64,000 bases of DNA from Sipunculus nudus (Eukaryota; Annelida; Sipuncula; Golfingiida; Sipunculidae): contig CM049321.1 of NCBI GenBank assembly GCA_026874595.1, forward strand, positions 15,697,979 to 15,761,978, given 5' to 3'. The notes under the pieces are model-generated. The model worked only from the letters and a program-made list of their open reading frames with translations, was not told the DNA's origin and ran no database searches. Below, one piece after another: positions 11,663-25,149 of the stretch. The translations under genes and the position numbers were made by a program. Each line of letters begins with the position of its first letter. The first letter of the stretch is position 1.

Positions 11663-14600
11663 GTAAACATATACACGCTGCTTGTACACGTTTACAGGTA
11701 CATCAACACATACAGCGAAAACCGCATCACTCCCGTTTACTTACGATTCAGGTGAATGAATTCTTGCTGATAAAAATAATAAGGCCAAGCAACAAGAATA
11801 TAATGGTTTTACGGACCCTCGGAACAAAAGGTATGCTGTGAGAGAGTGAATTTTGTTGTCTTTTTGACATTTTAATATTCGTATATGTTAACAAAATAGT
11901 TCCCCATTCCGCTTCCCCCCCCCCCCCCCCGAAGATAAATATGCGTCACTGATCTGTCGTTAAAATATAAGAACTGAGTTTCTTCCCATGATTCACCATT
12001 TTTCCTTGGTTGCAACCTTTTCTTTATCATCTGGTGAAAAGAATACGCGCATGACTGTCCTCTGAGACCAAGTTGTATTTACAAAGAAACCAACTATTAA
12101 ATAATCATAATCAGACATGATGGGCGTGATTCGGAAGTCGACAAGGACATAACCACGCTTACGCACTATTAAAAAACACTTACACTTACACACATTTACA
12201 TAACAAGCCATACATCCCAGGAGAGGTATAATAAGTCTAGAAAGAGGCATTTTAAAAGTCCCTGGGTAAATTATAATTTCCTGTGAGTGTCGCGTTATTT
12301 AGACCGGCTACCTATTTACTCAATGACAGGGGCCAATACAACGCATGCTAAACCTACGTTTGCAGTGGTGTTCCAGCATTTTAACATGCTTGGGCGTCCT
12401 TTCTTAGACGTCTTGATGAGGGTTTACAGTTCTTCCAATCAATACAGAGTATCTTTTTGGAGGTGAGGAGAGAAATGCCAGACACTCACGAGGCCCCTGT
12501 GGACATTTTGCTTCAGTAATTTAAGCCCTTCTAGTCTAGGACCACTTGTCGCAAATTACGCTGTCTGAAAACCACGTGACCTGTAGCCGGATGAGCTTCA
12601 AGGTGACGAGATGACTTATACGTCGTACGTCTTGCACCATTCTCCCTCATGACCACATACTGTCAGATATATATCTCCAAATACTACAAACTGACACGTT
12701 TTGTTAGGGTTGTAACAATACCTTATCTGACGCTACCTTATATGTCGCAAAACGTATTTTGGGCCAGAAGAGTCGACGGTAAAACGCTCGGCTCTCCCCA
12801 CTGGCGACACGGCTTTTTTTTTATCTCTTGCGTGGCTATGAGAGGGGTTTAGTGGCCCGTGCAAGGCCGGTGGTTTTTACCGGGTTCTCCAGTTGTCTCC
12901 GCCTCTCAGCATTACCACAGGCCACAATCTGAGCCACAGATAGCACCTTATATTAATTTAAAAAAAAAAAAAGTTTGTTCAATCCATCTACAGCTACCAG
13001 GTAGCATGCTCAATGTTTATGACTTGCAACCCTAATCAAACTAAGTACACTACTTACTTCAGCACAGGAGTAAGCAAACGAACGGATCTGGAACAGAATA
13101 ACGGCATATATCATAATAGTTTAAGGAGAAAACATAATATTTGGTGTATATTTAACATCCCTGGTAAGTGAACAGGTCCTTTACAACTGTAAATTATGGG
13201 CCAAGGCGAAAACCGAATGTATAATGGACTCAAAACAAATTTTCATACCATAATGTCTGTGGCAGCTAGCTCGCCTTCACCGACCATGATTCAGCGAGCC
13301 GTTCTGGCGTCTATTTCATAATGAACAAGGTAATTGAACCAATCATGTTTAACATGGTCAACGGCGCATGCCTAATAGTAGTTTTATCCAAAACTTTTCA
13401 AGAAATTTTACCAATCAAATGAAACTAAAAAAAAAGCTATCCCTTTTTTTTCATGTATCCTGGTTAGACGGTGCGTGAGCAGGCTGTTGTTTCCATTTTG
13501 GTTCGTTGGATTTTACGATAATAAGCGATTGTAATTTCTGTCCGAACACTTGCAGGCTTGTTCATCTTACATAAAATAGGCGTCAGAGCGGCTCTCGGAA
13601 TCAAGGTCTGTTAAAGACTTGATAGTATGAAAATGTAAATACAGTGAAACCTCAAATAACGCCCACCAACGGGACCAAGTCATTGGTCGTCTTCAAGGGG
13701 TCTCATAAAAAGAGCAAAAAAAAAAAAAAAAAAGAATTGGGACCTTGAAAAATTGGTCGTTATTTTGATGTGGTTGCTAAACCGAGGTGGTCGTTACGCC
13801 GGGTTTTACTATACATAAGCAAGTAGGCAACTGCGCGATTGGTCAATATATAAATATCCCTCTATTACAGTCTGTGGTGACGTACGCCTCTACTTTCGTT
13901 CTGGTCGCTCTCAGCATTGACCGACTTGACGCCATTGCCAGACCAATGAGTTTCTCTGGGAGTGGTAAGATTCATCTGAATGTGCTTTTTTCTCTCTGCT
14001 TCCAACTCTTTTGTGCTGATAAGTGGTTTGCCAATTAATGGATTACATTTGTGATTGGTAGTTTTCTTTCATGATCTGTTCAATTGAATGCCTCTGTATA
14101 TAATTGATCCAAACGAGTACAAAATCGACATATTATCTATAAGTTTAATAATGACAAACCTAAAAACAACAGCGAATACGTGTTTACAACACGGCAGTTA
14201 CCTCAACCTGACTTTTCATCGGGATCGTTAGGAAGCATGATTTTAAGCGTGATCGTAAGCATGCCTCTTGTAAATTCAACAATCCTCCGTTATGATTATC
14301 TTACCACGCGCATGATTACTACAATAACATGATATATCAAATGTGTACGTGAATACTGACAAATATTATTATTAGCATGAAATCAAGTATGAACTTAGGA
14401 TGTTACATAAAATGATTCTTTTAAAACAAACAACTTGTATGTCTTTCCTCGCAATAAATTTTTAACAATTTCACCCACGCAGGACCCTGCAGCGGGTAAC
14501 CATATTTGTTACCCCCACCTTTTTGTCAAAGAGTATAATAATAAAAAAAATATATTTTTTCAGTGGTGGATTGGGAAGGTAAGCATGTTCAATGAAGCGC

Positions 14601-17600
14601 GACTGTTGAGGGAGTGGATCAGCCGAGGGTGCTAGGGTGACCCCCCCCCCCGGGTGCTGTGTGGAAAAAATTGAAAAATTTCCCGAGAACTATAAGCAAT
14701 TTTGAAGTAATTTTTAAAATAAAAGGAAATACCATTGCTTCATACGCCAAACAGAAGTAATATTTAATATTTCTTGAATAGAAAGTCTTATTTATGAAAC
14801 CCTGTATGAAATGATTGAGTATTTAATAGTTGGAAAACGAAGTCGTGAATATGGGTGACCCATGTCATTGTATCAGGCATTTTGGTAATTTATTGCTATC
14901 GGAAAAAAAATCTTTGATGTTTTAGTTAAATTGCAACAATGTGTGACACATTTTATGGAGGGGTTGGGGTGTGGTACCGTTATAAGCCCCCCCCCCCCCC
15001 CGTTAAAACAGTGCCACTAAATAGCGCAAATGAATTTATTGTTTGAGGTTAACTTATTAATTAGCCTAGATCATATCTCCAGTAATTAAACCTGTGTGTA
15101 ATATACTTGTTGGTTGATTTTTTTCGGTTGCTTGGTTTACCTGTCACCATTATTAATCAAAATTTAATTTAAAAAAATATATAAAATGTTTAAAGGTTAG
15201 GACTAAACTCTAGGAGCAACCCGTTAAATTTTTCAGGTAACCTGGTACACCATATTATGCTCTGTCAGAATTCTTCAACATTATGAGACCAAGTTGTTCA
15301 TCCCGCTCGGAGGCCGAGCCATTCACTGGTATAAGGGACCGCCTTTGTTCTCGTCAGCAGGACTAACCTGTGATCGTGAAGTTTGTGGTTCTTGACACAT
15401 TTTTTGCATACATCATAGTTTGTCTAGTGCCCTATCGAAGATATATAGATGTATTTATTTATATGTTTTGCATTGAGCATAGTTTGACTAGGACCCTATC
15501 GAAGATAAATAAATGTAGTTAGTCTTAAAATAACTTTCTAGTTCCGACTGAATTCGAAAGAAATTCATCCTTGGCAAAAAAAGAAGGTAATATATTTCGG
15601 GATGGATTGAGGATAATTCTTAAACAAAAGGGCACCCCGTAAAGTTTGAAGATATGCCTATTTTAGGCACAATCTCTTCAAACTAATATCCTGGGACGAT
15701 TATTATTAATCTTAATTTCATAGTAATGAAAGGCTGTTTACATTTAATAAAATATAAAAATAAAATGCAACTTAAACAAATATCTTTTCTCTTATATTCA
15801 TGGAATCGTACCACAGAGCCTTTATATTAAATGACTGAAATAGTCAGCAAATGTGCTTATTTTTATTAAAGTTTGTTAATATAGCATAAAGCAGTATGTA
15901 TGCATTTCTACATGCAAACGGCCTCTGATAGCCTACTCCCTTTTTTACGACTAAAGTGAGGGGCTTCTGTGTTCTTTGTGTAGAATACAGGGCAAACATC
16001 TGGAGAAATGTGCACGCCAATATAATTCTTTATATTGTATATTGCTTTTCTTTTTCAAACTTTATTGGTCACGGTTAAAGTAAGCCTTTCTCTTATGTCA
16101 CGCTTTCGGCAAATCTAACAGAAAGAATGGGTCTTCTTCGAGAAATATATAATTATACAATAAAGTTCATTTACGACATCATTCTTTACTTCATAGTACT
16201 TGCCTAACCTCCCTGTGACCGAAATGTTTTACGCAACAGCTGTCGGTTTATTTGCCCCTTGACGTCACAACTACTGTTTGGCCGCTTTATTAAAAAAAAT
16301 ACAGTATTAAGCCCTTGCGTCAATGTAAATTTATTATCAACTCACATTTGAGTTAGGCGACATATGTCAGGTATATTTGCGTCACGTCGCTAACTTGAAT
16401 ATTAGTGATCTGTTTATTGCAAACGAGTCAATTTATAACGAATAAGCGCCTGTCAGATCTGTTTTATTTTCAACAGATGTTTATGATTTTAATATTTCTG
16501 TCAATTTGGGGTTACCTCAGTGGACAGCTGTCTCAAATATTAAATTGACCATTATATATATTACAATAACAATTGATCAATTATGCAATTAGTATATTAA
16601 TTATTCAAATATTAGATTAAATACTCTCGCTTGTCATTGATATTGTTTTTCTTTCTTTCATATAACAGTCCCTTTCTTTATTTCTTAAAGAACCAGATAT
16701 TTAAAGGAAACGTGTTCCGTATTGTCCGTGTTTTCATAGAAGCTGATCAAACAAGAGATCTGTCATCTTTAAGCCATCTCAGGTCAACACCCACAGCCAA
16801 CTTGTGCTGGCAAAGCACTGCCCTTCTCCTGTTCGACTTGTCATTCATATGTCTCTGTTGCCATCACAGAATATTTTAAGTCAGCATATTTGGCTCTGGA
16901 TATTAAAGCCTATCTTAAAATGTATTTTACCAATCCATGCCTTATCTACTATAAAAAGCATAGTGTAGGGTGTCATATTTTATATTACAAAAGGAGCTTT
17001 ATTGTATGGTGTTAGATATAACAAAGACAGCGAAGAAGAGAAAACCGGCTTCTGTAGTATAGAGGTTGAGTACAAGGCTCAAAGCCGGGAGATCGCGAGT
17101 TCAAATCTCAGCCGAGAGGCGGGGACTTTTCTCACGGTCGGTCCCTGACCAGGGTTATCGAAATACAGGGCTAATGGGAAGACGTTCCCTAACGAATGCA
17201 CCTTTGGGGGTTCCTCTGTGTTTTTACCAAGCATTGAGTTTGCTTACACACCCAGAACCCACCGTTGCGGTAAATCGATCCTATAGTTATCGCCAGATTA
17301 AGCGTGTGGTACTATCCGTGCCCGTAGTCAGAAGACGAAATAGAAATCTGCAAATTGTATCTACTACTTAGTTAAGTCAATATTAGCAAGACGGAGGCTG
17401 TTACCTCCACCATAACATTTAAATAAAAGAAATAAAAATAGAAGTGCGAAATGAAATTTTTCTCTATACCAAAGAGTTGAATGACATTTTGAAGAAAATA
17501 AAATGGCCACCTGTGAATAATACAGCATGACGCTTTGACAAACAGCTTTTCGAAATTAAGACAACTATCCGCTGAGGGAACGATTATTCAAGACCCAAAG

Positions 17601-20600
17601 ATAATCTTTTGGCCTGTAAGGGTGGTATCCCAGTGTCCCCTGCATACAACAGCGTTCAGCAGTGTTTGTAGAAACCAGATCAATGCGACGTAATAAGTGC
17701 CAGGACTGACATGTATTATTTCTTTTATAACTTCCTCGGCGTAAATTAAGTATATTTCATGTTATTTTTAGCACGGGGCTCTCAGGCTATCCGAGAGATA
17801 CATCGGCATACTATATTTCGTGCCAGACAATGGATTTAAATAATAAAAAAATTCTAGAGACGAATGAACGTATTTATATTCAAGATGATTTGATTAAATT
17901 TATCTTAACAGGACCTAATTGCATTTTTAAACATGCACTACATAAAATGTTTCCCTTTCTTCAACTTATCAAGGTAATTACCATCACAAATGTACGGTGT
18001 GGCTTTAACAACGTGTCGTTAGGCATAGCTATCTTGCCGATATTTTACGATGAAATTGATCAACAGCTTATCCCTAACACCCTGAGATTAGGGGAGAAGT
18101 AAACTGAAAGGAAACAGGCACAGTTTTTGTATCGCATGAAAACTTGTTCATTATTTCATAGTAAGGTACTTCAAGGAAGCACCTTCTGTTTGCATTTCAA
18201 ATGCGCATGCTTACAGAATATTACCTAATTCAGTGCAAGTTTAATACAGCTTAAAGACATATTGCCACCTTTCCGTTAGAGGTGGTATCTATTAAAAACG
18301 ACCCTCTTTTTGTTGGGCACACTAGGACGATAGGGACTATTTGTCTAACATGGCAAACTTTAAAAATGAAATGTGTTACATTTCAAGGACCCATATTCTG
18401 TTTTCATCTCACACGCTAACAAAATATTTCCCATTCCTTAAAGTCCTAACCACAAAGCACCCATTTTTCATACGGGTAATTTGCCCTGAAACAATTCTTA
18501 CACCACGTACGAGAACGGACTACAAGGTAGAGTGACCTATTTCCGGGTCCGGTCAGGGTAGGCCCATTTTGTGGCGTCCAGAGTAAGCGAGCATTAAAAA
18601 TACAAGGCGGCAGAAAATTTCAGAAAAAAAAAACTATTTGAGGGTGCATACAATATTTATCGCAGGTGGGCGATAGGAGAAATTTAATAAATAAAAAAAG
18701 AGCAGGGTTGGCCTTTTTTTTGGTTATGCTGGAGGGAATTTAATGCTGTATATATTTCTGAGAATTGACGTGAGAGGTGGGGACATCAAATGGCTAGTTT
18801 TAGAAGCTGTCGCTTTTTGTTAAATACCGTGAAAATGAGATACGCAATCACCTGTTTTCCTGGAACAAAATAAAAGTACAGGAGAAGAGCTTTATTTTGA
18901 TGTGTCTCATGATGCCAAACACTCGAAAAAAAAATCCCAGTTGTCTCAACATGTGCAGCTTATATGATAATATAGGGACTGGAAATACGTCCCTCTAACC
19001 TTCATGACCCTCTTCACCTACCCCGCTGGGGTATTTAGAAGACCCGATGCATTGTGAGCCGTAGGTTTGAAAGCCCCAACCCTAACTAGCAGAGGTCTAC
19101 TCTTGTGTGTGGGATTCTGCGCAGTACGTCCCTGTTACATCCCTCATTAATTCGTGGATAATAGATGCAGTTCTTCCTCAAATATCGCTCATTTAATTTT
19201 CTGTAAGCTTTTCCAAACAAAACATTTATTTAAAGTTCACATATTCTCTTACCAGTTTCCATTTACCAAATATCGTTATTTGTAACTAACGTTCCTGATA
19301 ATCGAAATTATATATATTTTTTTTTAATTTGCCATTCCCACATTTAATTAATGAAACAATATCTCCATTTCCTTGGCTCAGTTTATTTTTCTGTAGTATG
19401 ATTGGAGAAATATCACTGCGGAACAGATACTTCAGTGTGGAATGTAATTATTGTTTTTTTTTTTTTATCTGAGTCGTGCTTCCTATTGTAAATCTATCCT
19501 TTACTCTATTTAATGTGGGCCCTGGGATGTTTGCGGTAAGACCGGCTGTCGTGACATCGGGCAGAGTAATCAAGTATTTTTTTAAGGAATAACATTTATC
19601 TTTAACATTATTAGTATTAGGCTTATATATAACAAGGTTTTATGCTGATATCCCACAATAACAAAAGGTACTTTAAATGGATCATTTTTTTTCAGTTTAT
19701 ATAGGATTTAATGGGTAAAGGACATGTTAAAGGGGTTTTCTTTCGGGAATGATCGGGGCATTATTATCTCATCCTACGACTCCACCCCACCCCTTTTTTC
19801 TACCCAAGAATTTTGGAAATAGAAAAATAAAATCCTCGCTTTATACTGAAAAGCTGTTAGGGACATTGCATCATGGTGTTACATAAGCGTCCCCTTTCAT
19901 GGCCTTCCCACCATCTACACTCTATTATATATCCTCTATCCGGCCGCGAACGCAATTCTAAGAATCGTTTCTAAATGGACGATGTCTGAATATGTTCCTA
20001 TCTTACATTTTGGGATAGGACCTCTGAAGAATCCTTCGCAATTTCTTTTAATCATCAAAAATAAGATATCCCATGATTCATTTAGACCTTTTTTTACACA
20101 GACAGGCTGTTACGAAGACAAATTGCACAGGGGAAATACTGGGCCGTTCCGGTATTCGAACCCATGACGGTGGCGCACATGTCCGGCGTTCCAACCGCTT
20201 CGCAAGAAAGCAAGCTTCACGAGCGAGACAGTTCGGTCCGATTTATGTCACCCCTTAACACACTCCCTCTTAAGAGCGTTCTGCTATCAGAACGAAACTA
20301 TCCCAGGAGTCACACCTTCGGTAAACTAGGTGGCGGTAATTTCCTAATAACTTCCAATCACCATTCCCCGGGCCACAAAGTTTGCCGTCACGTTGGACGA
20401 GCCCCTAATTGTTACGACGACAAATTGTTCAGGGTAAAAAAGTGGGCCGATTTGGAATTCAAACCCATGTCGGTGGCGTACGTGTCCGGCGTTCCAACCG
20501 CTGCGCCAGAAAAGCAAGCTTCACTAGGCATACATATATAAGTTCATAAAATATTTCGTTCACACTACTTGGCACACTTCAGGCGACTCCATGTAGATTG

Positions 20601-23600
20601 CCGTGTAGTGTGCACGAAACATGCGGGAAGTTACAATAATTGGTGTATTTCACGAACTTATACAGAATCTTTACGTTTTAGATATCGAGCATTTTGATGC
20701 ACAATGACAGGGTGGGGTACAAAAAGATGGGGAACAAAAAAGGTCCCCCCCCTACCCTCCTGTTTATTTAATCCATTCAATTTTACATATGAACTCCGTT
20801 TTCGGTTTAAGATCGAAGCCGATTGTTCTGCAAAAAGGGTGCTCCCACTAAAGAATAGACTGGAAAAGCGGAATGCACTGAAACGAAATGGATACAATTT
20901 GTGTCTGCCTGTCTGAGTGCTCAAAATCATGTTTTCGGCTCGTAAGTCGCAGAATATAGGTTATCATGACCTAATTTCAGGTTTCCCATGAGATTTGCCT
21001 GTGACTACCCTGAAGGTACAGTTAGAAGGTTCTGGGTCAAATGGTTACGATTTGTGCCTTGTTAACGGCGGGATGTACGGATCGCTATAGCTTAGTTGAC
21101 CCACAGCCAGCTGAGCCAAACAATTTACACGAACATAATAAGCAATTTGATAGATCACCAAGTTCCGTCGCATCCAAGGCGAGTGCAGATAAGTCAATTT
21201 ATCTTATCTCCGGAATAACATGCAGGAACAGTTTGCCATTTAGCAGATATGCCTAAATGACAGGTTTCAAATCAACAATGGAGGCTACACCGATGACTAA
21301 TGTGTTTCTGTAAAAATCTTCTTTTTTATATACAATATTTCAATGTTTACAAATATACCGTCAATGTTTCGTTTATTTTCTTATAAAGACATTCACCATG
21401 TATGATAAAAAAGTTTAATAATAGATAAGGCCAGGCCTATCTTTGCTTTCCAGACATTAAAAAAAGACTTAGCATCTCAAACGCATTCATACACAGTAAT
21501 AAGAAGCTTCAAGCGTTCGATCATGAAAAGTTGATGGTCGACATTACATACATCATGTATATAAGAATACTGGGTTTTTAGACATAACAAATAAAAAAGG
21601 ACCTCTCCAATGAAACGTTTTTATATTCAGGGTGCATCAATAAATAAATGTGGATTTCTTTTATAAGTATATTCACAAACACATAAAATTTCCGAAATCA
21701 ACTAGCCTACAACATAAAAGTGATATTTATGTTTGATTTTATAATTTTAATGAAAAGCCAGAGAATATATATAAATGCAAAAAAACTGAATAGACTTCCG
21801 GAACCAAACGTTACGCTTTCCACGGTCTTACATGCGCTTTAGGATGAAAGGAAATAAATATGAATTTTTGTTATTTCCTTAAATTCATGGATATGCATCG
21901 TACTAAATATCAACCTGTTATATTTGGCCGGCTATTTTGATATAGTAGTAACCAAAGTTTTCCAACACTCCTGAATTTTAATTTCAAGCATTTCAATGGA
22001 CCCAAAGAATCCTGTCCAACCGAGGCCCGTTGGACTCCCCCCGCCAGAATAAAACCTATTTGAGCTGGCTAATACAATTTAAGACAAATGAGACTTCTTC
22101 GGCAAGCCTATTTTTGTGTCCTAAAGTAACATAAAGTAACGCCCAATAATAAATCAATGTTCCGTATTAACAAGCATTTCCTCATTTTCAAGTATTTTCT
22201 GGTATCTATGTATATGAGACTCCTGACAGAGGTCCCTTGTAAAATGCCATGTTGTCGCACACCTTAATAAAAATCAAATGTTTACTGATAAACAGTTCGC
22301 ATACCTACCAAATCGATCAACTCATTTAGCCTTACATACACTAGTCGATGAATGTCTTACTAACCTTGATAATAATAACATTACAGCTGCGTGCTTTATG
22401 GACATAAGGAAGGGTTTTGACAGCCTCGATCATTCTATACTGATCGAAAAACTCCAGACGTATGGAATAGAAAATGTAGAGCTCGCGTGGTTCAATTCTT
22501 ATTTATCCGACAGGCGCCAGTTCCTTTCCTCCTGTGGTTCAGTTTCGAAAACTTCTACCGTAAACATCGGTACTCCCCAAGGCACAGTACTAGGGCCTAT
22601 ACTATTTCTTATTTATATGAATGATTTCCCGAGCTATATGAATAACAAGTGTATACTTTATGCTGACGATATCACACTGCTTACCTGTGCTGATTCCGCG
22701 GATAATGCAATCAGCCATTTACAAAGCAAGATTGACATGGCCCTAAAATGGTTCAGAGTAAATTATTTATGTATCAACCCTGTTAAATCGAGTATTTTGA
22801 TATTTAGCCATAACTCTAATTTTACCAAAAACATTAATATTAATAATGTTACATTAATTCCCGAAAATAACACGAAACTTTTGGGTTTAATCGTCGACTC
22901 CCGCTTAAAATGGAAGGATCATGTAGATTATATTTACGATAAAATTATCACAAAATTACGTGTCCTTTACCGACTTAGCAAGTTTCTTCAAACACCAACT
23001 CTAAAACTTATATATCATTCTCTTATTCAAAGCCATATTGATTACTGTATTTCTGTTTGGGATGGATGCTCGAAAACGTACAAGTCAAAAATCCAGAGAC
23101 TCCAAAATAAAGCTGCCCGTATTGTTACAAAAAACTTCGATATAAATACTTCTCCAGCATCATTAATAATTCAGTTAGGTTGGATGACCGTGGAACAGAG
23201 ATATCGCTATTTAGTAAATCTTTTAGTTTTTAAATGTTTATTTGGTGATGCACCTCCTACTTTTAGACATGGTCTCAAATATGCACGTAACCCATACAAC
23301 ACACGACCAGTGGCAATCTTGTCATCATAAAACCTAGAACTGATAGATTTAAATCAAGCTTTCTTTACTCAGGCCCGCATTATTGGAATCAACTTCCCAA
23401 TAATTTAAGACACGTAACTGATGTTAAGCGTTTTAAACAACTATATAAATCCTTTTTATGACGATTTCCATGTTTTAAATTTAGAATTTGAGTTACTCGA
23501 CCTTTATAATTGTATATGATTACATTTGTGTCATATGTAGCAATCTATATGTTTTAAATATGTGTATGTTTAGATCGTTGTTTTAAACATTTTATTTTAT

Positions 23601-25099
23601 TTTCAATGACTATTTTAATATGAGTATGTAATGTATATATCTTTGTCAATGTATATTTCTCTGTGATATTTCCAGGACCCCATCGAAAAACAGCTGAACA
23701 TGCTGAATGGGCCATCCTGGTAAAATATATGTATAAATAAAAATAAATAAATAAATTAAGCACCTTCAGATCACTCCCTATTAAAAAAATATATATAAAT
23801 ATATATACTAAATGAAAACCTAAATGAGATTTCTGTATTTTCAAGCATTTTCATGGGCCCTATGGTAAATTCCTGTCCGGCCCGGGCCCCTATGGTCCCC
23901 TGAGGTAACTCCCAATTCAAAATTCCATATATACAATTTGTAAATGTCAAACAAAACTATTGCATTTTGAGCATTTTCTTTTGCACTTTAGGACACTCCT
24001 AGTCAATCCTGGCCCTCTCAAGAACTCCTAAGTAAAATTCTTTAAAGCTAAAATAACCTAAATGAGACCTTTACATTTTTAGACATGTTTTTGTCCCATA
24101 TAGTCCAATCCCACCTTGGCCCTCCTGGCCTTGGAACGATGTACCGACTGACCTCCTATCTCAATGGGCCTGCACATTGATGATCAACACGTGAATGCGC
24201 CATTTTCGCAACTAAGAGTGCTTCCAGGCCACCGATCCTATTCTCTCTAAACTACAAGACTCGAGCCGTAACTCTTTGCGTATTTTGCCAGAAAAAAAAA
24301 TGATTATGAAGCAGATCCGACAAAAAAGTATGGTGATTAGCGATTTTTATTAATATAACTGTTTGAAATATTCTGTAGAAATCAGAACGTTCGGAGTAAC
24401 GGTTAACGGTCTATCCCGTATATCAGTGCAAAATGTGGCCATCTTAATCTGGTCTCAATACTAATATCAGAGCACGTATTGTTAATACTGGGTCTACAAA
24501 CTCCAATTTGACTGTCTGATAGGTTTATAGATACGAACTATATTTAGAGGGAAACTTGTAAAAAACGACGGTGGCACTTTAGCCGTTGGCCAACAATGAT
24601 TATTTATAATAAACAGTGACCTTTTTACTGGAGATATTCTTCGTAAAATATAAATTTTGGTATTGACGCCAGCGGATCCGGTTAGAAAGCGTATTTTTTG
24701 TTAGTTACGGGCACGTGGAACTAATAAACAAGTGATTCTCCTTAATCAAAGTTACCACATTTAATTGAATACAACATTTAATTATTTTGAGCCATATGGT
24801 GCATGTAGTTAAAGTTGCAGTTATACTGTAGTTATATTATTTGTCTACGTAATATAAATTTTATATTACCATTTTTTATGAATTACATTGATATGTTTTA
24901 AGTTTAATGTTACGAATTTATTAAAATTCGTTATCTGTGTTAACAATGCAACGATGCTAAAGGCCATCAGCTAGTGTGCCTTAATAAATGTAATTCTTAA
25001 ATATATATTTATAATTGTTGCATTTATCATACAGGCAGCATAAAACCTAATGTAGCCATAAATATGTAAGGCCCCTTGACTTCAAATATATATAATATA

Positions 25100-25149
<50 letters not shown>

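Noticed and set aside
17096-17110. Functional tRNA gene
   Set aside because: A and B boxes are present but no cloverleaf with a sound anticodon stem; a SINE body follows.
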